Positions 6,712-9,115 of a stretch of DNA of 9,115 bases are shown one piece after another. The notes beneath the pieces are model-generated. The model made no database searches, was not told the DNA's origin, and saw only the letters and a list, made by a program, of their open reading frames with translations. Source of the DNA: W11650 sp041844915 (GTDB lineage: Bacteria > Bacillota > Clostridia > Lachnospirales > Vallitaleaceae); contig JBGZBY010000013.1 of the NCBI GenBank assembly GCA_041844915.1, forward strand, positions 1-9,115. Direction: 5' to 3'. Made by a program: the position numbers and the translations under genes. The stretch's first letter is position 1. The number at the start of each line of letters is the position of its first letter.

Positions 6712-6747
6712 GCAAAAAGCCCAGCTTCAGTTTCACTAGGCTTTTGC
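6712..6747. terminator. Possible bidirectional terminator at the pseudogene end
   Basis: On the plus strand gcaaaaagcc (6712-6721) faces ggcttttgc (6739-6747). On the minus strand this reads GCAAAAGCC, a 16-18 base loop, then GGCTTTTTGC, with one extra base in an arm. A-rich and T-rich arm ends around a GCC/GGC core are typical of two-way terminators. It overlaps the pseudogene stop codon (6736-6738) and would separate rfbB/pseudogene transcription from the adhesin promoter. Confidence 0.5.
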
Positions 6748-7669
6748 TTGGAGGCCAGCATCAAGGTCTTCAAATTCTGCTGCGGCTTCCTTGCCAAAAA
6801 AGCCCAAGCCCACGGCGGTTACATGAGAATAGCCCTCCGCCAGCAACGCCTGTGCATAGCGCCGCTCGCCAATCTGCCGCAGCGCTTCTTCGGCGGCTTT
6901 TTGCACTTCTCCGGCAGTCTTTGCCAGCTTCAACTCAAATATATAGCCTTGGCGCTGCTGTTCATCTCTTATGACAATGTCAAATCTCCCCTTGCCTGCC
7001 TCGCGATTGGATATCGGCTTTCAGAATGCGCAGCGCGTACAAATCCCACTCCTTTTCCTCAGCTACTGTCAGATAGCCGCTAAACAGCAGCAAGCTCCAC
7101 AGGTCGTTCATCGTCTTTTTTTCTTCCAGCGCCTGCAAGGTAACATTCTCGTCAATCCCGACTGTAATCTCCTTGCCAGCGATCAGCTCCTCCAAGAATT
7201 CTACTGCTTCATTCAAGTTATTGCGAAATGCCTGTTCCAGCAAAATATCGCTGGCCGTGTCAACCCAGTATGCCTGAAAATGCTCGCTGTCGAGCATGGA
7301 CAAAATACTCCATGGATTGTACATTTCTATTGTCCTGCCGCCCCTGCCGAACAAATATCCGTCATGCCATTCTCGAATCCTCGCCAGGCATTCCTCCGTT
7401 GAAGGCGCTACAATCTCCTGCCGCAGCTTTTCCACCTTTCCGTCATAATATGTCAAAAGCTTATCTACTTCCTCCTGCGTAAAGCCGAAATATGGCAAAC
7501 AAAAGGATTGAAGCACCGACGCCACCTTTAAATTATTTAAGCCGGAAAAAATGCTCTCCTTCGCCACTCGCAAAATTCCGGTTAGAACCGCCAGTTCCAG
7601 ATAATCATTGCCCTTCAGTGCCGCTCCATAGAAATTGCGAAAAAAGGCAATTGCCTCTTTATATTTCGC
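6736..7669 (-). pseudogene. Decayed AAA-ATPase_like / PDDEXK_9 family gene
   Basis: Two minus-strand frames carry consecutive pieces of one family. From about 7669 to 7025 the frame encodes typical AAA-ATPase_like motifs: FFRNFYGAALKGN, LELAVLTGILRVAKESIFSG, the FGFTQEEV region, WHDGY.FG and YNPWS. From 7020 to 6736 another frame reads KPISNREAGKGRFDIVI, then GYIFELKLAK, the PD-(D/E)xK nuclease core (Asp of RFD, Glu and Lys of ELK), to a natural stop. The roughly 90-110 residues that normally join these parts are missing at about 7020-7025 and the frame changes there. The N-terminal part, which in the family carries VDKT and RPRRFGKS (the ATP-binding loop), is also absent; upstream of 7669 the sequence no longer looks like the family. 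The function of this family is poorly defined. This copy must be inactive. Confidence 0.82.
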
Positions 7670-7722
7670 CGAGAGGGGAGTGGGCGGATTGCTCTCCCTG
7701 GGTCTCTCATTCTTCCTGCTTA

Positions 7723-7751
7723 ATTGTAACATGTCATGCTGGGGATGACAA
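7723..7751 (-). promoter_or_regulatory. Promoter-like -35/-10 pair with an inverted repeat in its spacer
   Basis: On the minus strand TTGTCA (7751-7746) and TACAAT (7728-7723) are 17 bases apart, close to consensus. The inverted repeat tgtcat-gctgggg-atgaca (7732-7750) fills the spacer and overlaps the -35 box, like an operator. No intact gene follows, only the pseudogene, so this may be a relic of the lost 5' part or a chance match. Confidence 0.3.
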
Positions 7752-7915
7752 TAGAAAAGCCAGCGCTGGGTTAAAGGAGAATTGAGGGGCAGCTGTATCG
7801 CTTTTATTGCTGCTTTCGTCTTAGTTAGCTTCTTTCGTTGATGTTGGAAATGCAAGCAATACTGGTTGCTAAGTAGCAGGCAATCACCATAAATAGTACA
7901 AGAAAGCACGATACC

Positions 7916-8965
7916 CTATTTTTGATACATCTTATCATAATACTTCTGGTACTCTCCACTGACCACCTTTTCCAGCCAGCTTTCACTCCTCAAATACCAT
8001 TGAATAGTTTCGGCAATACCCTGTTCAAAGGTATAGCTCGGATTCCAGCCCAATTCCGTACTAATTTTCGTATTATCAATCGCATAACGGCGATCATGAC
8101 CCGGTCTGTCCTTAACATACTCTATCAAATCTTCTGTTTTTCCTAATTCTTTAATAATCAGTTTAACAATTTCAATATTAGCTTTTTCATTATTCCCGCC
8201 AATATTATAGACTTCTCCCAATTTCCCTTTTTCTAAGACTGTTAAAATCGCCGTACAATGATCCTTCACATGTAACCAATCTCTAATCTGCATGCCATCT
8301 CCATAAACGGGCAGCTTCTTGTCTTTCTTACAATTATGAATCATCAGAGGAATCAGCTTCTCTGGAAATTGGTATGGTCCATAATTATTGGAGCATCTAG
8401 TGGTGTTGACCGGTAATCCAAAGGTTTCATAATAGGCTCTAACCAGCATATCTGCGCTTGCTTTAGAAGCAGAATAAGGACTATTCGGCGCAAGCGGTGT
8501 TTTCTCGGTAAAAAGCCCCGTCTGCCCTAACGCGCCGTAAACCTCATCTGTTGATACTTGCAAATACTTTACTCCCGATTTATAGGAACGATCATATTTA
8601 TCCTGTGGATAAAGCTTCCAGTGCTTCTTGGCTGTATCCAGCAATGCCTGGGTTCCCATAATATTCGTCTTCAAAAAAATCTCAGGATCTTCAATACTTC
8701 GATCTACATGCGATTCCGCCGCAAAATGAACAACTTCCTCAATTTCATATTCTGTAAAAATTTTATCCAACATCTGCCGGTCGCAGATATCTCCTTTAAT
8801 AAAGGTATAATTCTCATGACCTTCGATATCCTCCAGATTTTCCAAATTGCCGGCATATGTCAGTGCATCCAGATTTACTACTCGATATTCACCCTTTTCT
8901 AAAACCAATTTAACAAAATTAGAGCCAATAAAGCCCGCTCCACCAGTGACTAGGATATTTTTCAT
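7916..8965 (-). CDS. rfbB: dTDP-glucose 4,6-dehydratase
   Basis: The product has 349 residues, close to family length. It converts dTDP-glucose to dTDP-4-keto-6-deoxyglucose in the cytoplasm using bound NAD+, the second step toward dTDP-L-rhamnose and related sugars for surface polysaccharides. Visible motifs are the Rossmann loop TGGAGFIG (7-14), FAAESHVDRS (81-90), the catalytic STDEVYG (T139, D140, E141), the YSASK pair Y164/K168, NNYGPYQFPEKLIP (193-206) and RPGHDRRYAID (287-297), all intact. The start MKNILVTGG is chosen because GAGGAG (8979-8974) lies 8 bases upstream; a GTG three codons earlier overlaps that RBS. No rfbA, rfbC or rfbD is present here. No clear promoter or terminator was found, and the only thing downstream is the pseudogene. 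The 141 bases upstream to the window edge hold no ORF, so the gene may be transcribed alone. Confidence 0.96.
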   Translation of the reverse strand: MKNILVTGGAGFIGSNFVKLVLEKGEYRVVNLDALTYAGNLENLEDIEGHENYTFIKGDICDRQMLDKIFTEYEIEEVVHFAAESHVDRSIEDPEIFLKTNIMGTQALLDTAKKHWKLYPQDKYDRSYKSGVKYLQVSTDEVYGALGQTGLFTEKTPLAPNSPYSASKASADMLVRAYYETFGLPVNTTRCSNNYGPYQFPEKLIPLMIHNCKKDKKLPVYGDGMQIRDWLHVKDHCTAILTVLEKGKLGEVYNIGGNNEKANIEIVKLIIKELGKTEDLIEYVKDRPGHDRRYAIDNTKISTELGWNPSYTFEQGIAETIQWYLRSESWLEKVVSGEYQKYYDKMYQK

Positions 8966-8973
8966 AATATACA

Positions 8974-8979
8974 CTCCTC
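8974..8979 (-). promoter_or_regulatory. rfbB: Ribosome binding site of rfbB
   Basis: GAGGAG on the minus strand lies 8 bases before the ATG at 8965. The alternative GTG at 8974 starts on the last G of this site and so cannot use it, which settles the start. Confidence 0.9.
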
Positions 8980-8988
8980 GTATAATAA

Positions 8989-9029
8989 GTTTGTAGCCAA
9001 GAGAAATCGGTTACAAACTTTTCTTTTTG
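8989..9029 (+). other. Inverted repeat with plus-strand T-run in the rfbB leader
   Basis: gtttgtagcc (8989-8998) and ggttacaaac (9009-9018) form a 10-bp stem with one G-U pair around a 10-base loop. On the plus strand it is followed by ttttctttttg, as in an intrinsic terminator for a gene ending to the right-hand side's opposite strand, yet no plus-strand gene precedes it here. On the minus strand the repeat lies directly upstream of the rfbB RBS, where it could be an operator or leader hairpin. Confidence 0.45.
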
Positions 9030-9030
9030 A

Positions 9031-9109
9031 GTATAGATGTATGGACATTCTGATCTGTCAGGAGGGTTCTCCTCCATCGAGTGCTGGCAGTCCATTTCCT
9101 ATCTATACG
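9031..9109. other. Unidentified 79-base structured inverted-repeat element
   Basis: Nested arms are visible: gtataga (9031-9037) with tctatac (9102-9108), atggac (9041-9046) with gtccat (9089-9094), tgtca (9056-9060) with tggca (9084-9088, one G-U pair on the plus strand), and a central ggagg (9061-9065) with cctcc (9071-9075) around gttct. Two 9-base segments (9047-9055 and 9076-9083 plus neighbour) are left unpaired on opposite sides. I do not recognise a known riboswitch or leader RNA. It could be a leader RNA of rfbB, a small mobile repeat, or part of something beyond the window edge. Confidence 0.45.
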
Positions 9110-9115
9110 GTTAAC

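Noticed and set aside
6744..7785. Several plus-strand frames opposite the pseudogene
   Set aside because: They are antisense shadows of clear family homology on the minus strand.
8966..8974. rfbB start at GTG 8974
   Set aside because: It overlaps the GAGGAG used by the ATG at 8965, and the family normally begins right at the Rossmann strand (MKNILVTGG).

Overview
The window looks like a chromosomal segment of a Gram-positive, low-to-moderate GC Clostridia-type bacterium. This is inferred from a sortase-anchored (LPKTG) surface protein with strong Shine-Dalgarno sites, a GEMM-I cyclic-di-GMP riboswitch, a remnant of a group IIC-type intron sitting directly behind an intrinsic terminator, and a decayed AAA-ATPase_like/PDDEXK_9 gene of the kind common in gut Clostridia. 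All clearly recognisable genes are on the minus strand. No tRNA, rRNA, CRISPR array or intact mobile element is visible.

Layout. Positions 1-446 are non-coding or remnant sequence: a possible last few codons of a plus-strand gene, a long hairpin with a plus-strand T-run (102-182), about 95 nt matching the 5' end of a group IIC intron (minus, 221-317), and the terminator of the large gene (313-356). Positions 447-6131 (minus) encode an 1894-residue wall-anchored protein: signal peptide, von Willebrand A domain, eleven CnaB domains, a 12-residue repeat array inserted inside the tenth CnaB domain, an NNTG-type spacer and an LPKTG sorting signal. Positions 6132-6520 are its control region: a near-consensus sigma-70 promoter, a c-di-GMP-I aptamer, a terminator-like hairpin with a T-run, then a leader ending in a strong RBS. 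Positions 6736-7669 (minus) are a pseudogene that has lost its N-terminal ATPase part and has an internal deletion plus frameshift. Positions 7916-8965 (minus) are an intact rfbB (dTDP-glucose 4,6-dehydratase). The last 130 bases hold two inverted-repeat structures with no identified role.

How it fits together. The central unit is a single-gene transcription unit in which a second messenger (c-di-GMP, the usual switch between motile and attached life) is predicted to control, by transcription termination, production of a very long, cysteine-free, isopeptide-stabilised cell-surface adhesin. The parallel with the c-di-GMP-controlled adhesins of Clostridioides difficile is clear, but the aptamer class and protein architecture differ (those use type II aptamers). 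Whether this switch is ON or OFF cannot be told from the sequence with confidence. RfbB supplies an activated deoxysugar for surface polysaccharide and has no evident regulatory tie to the adhesin.
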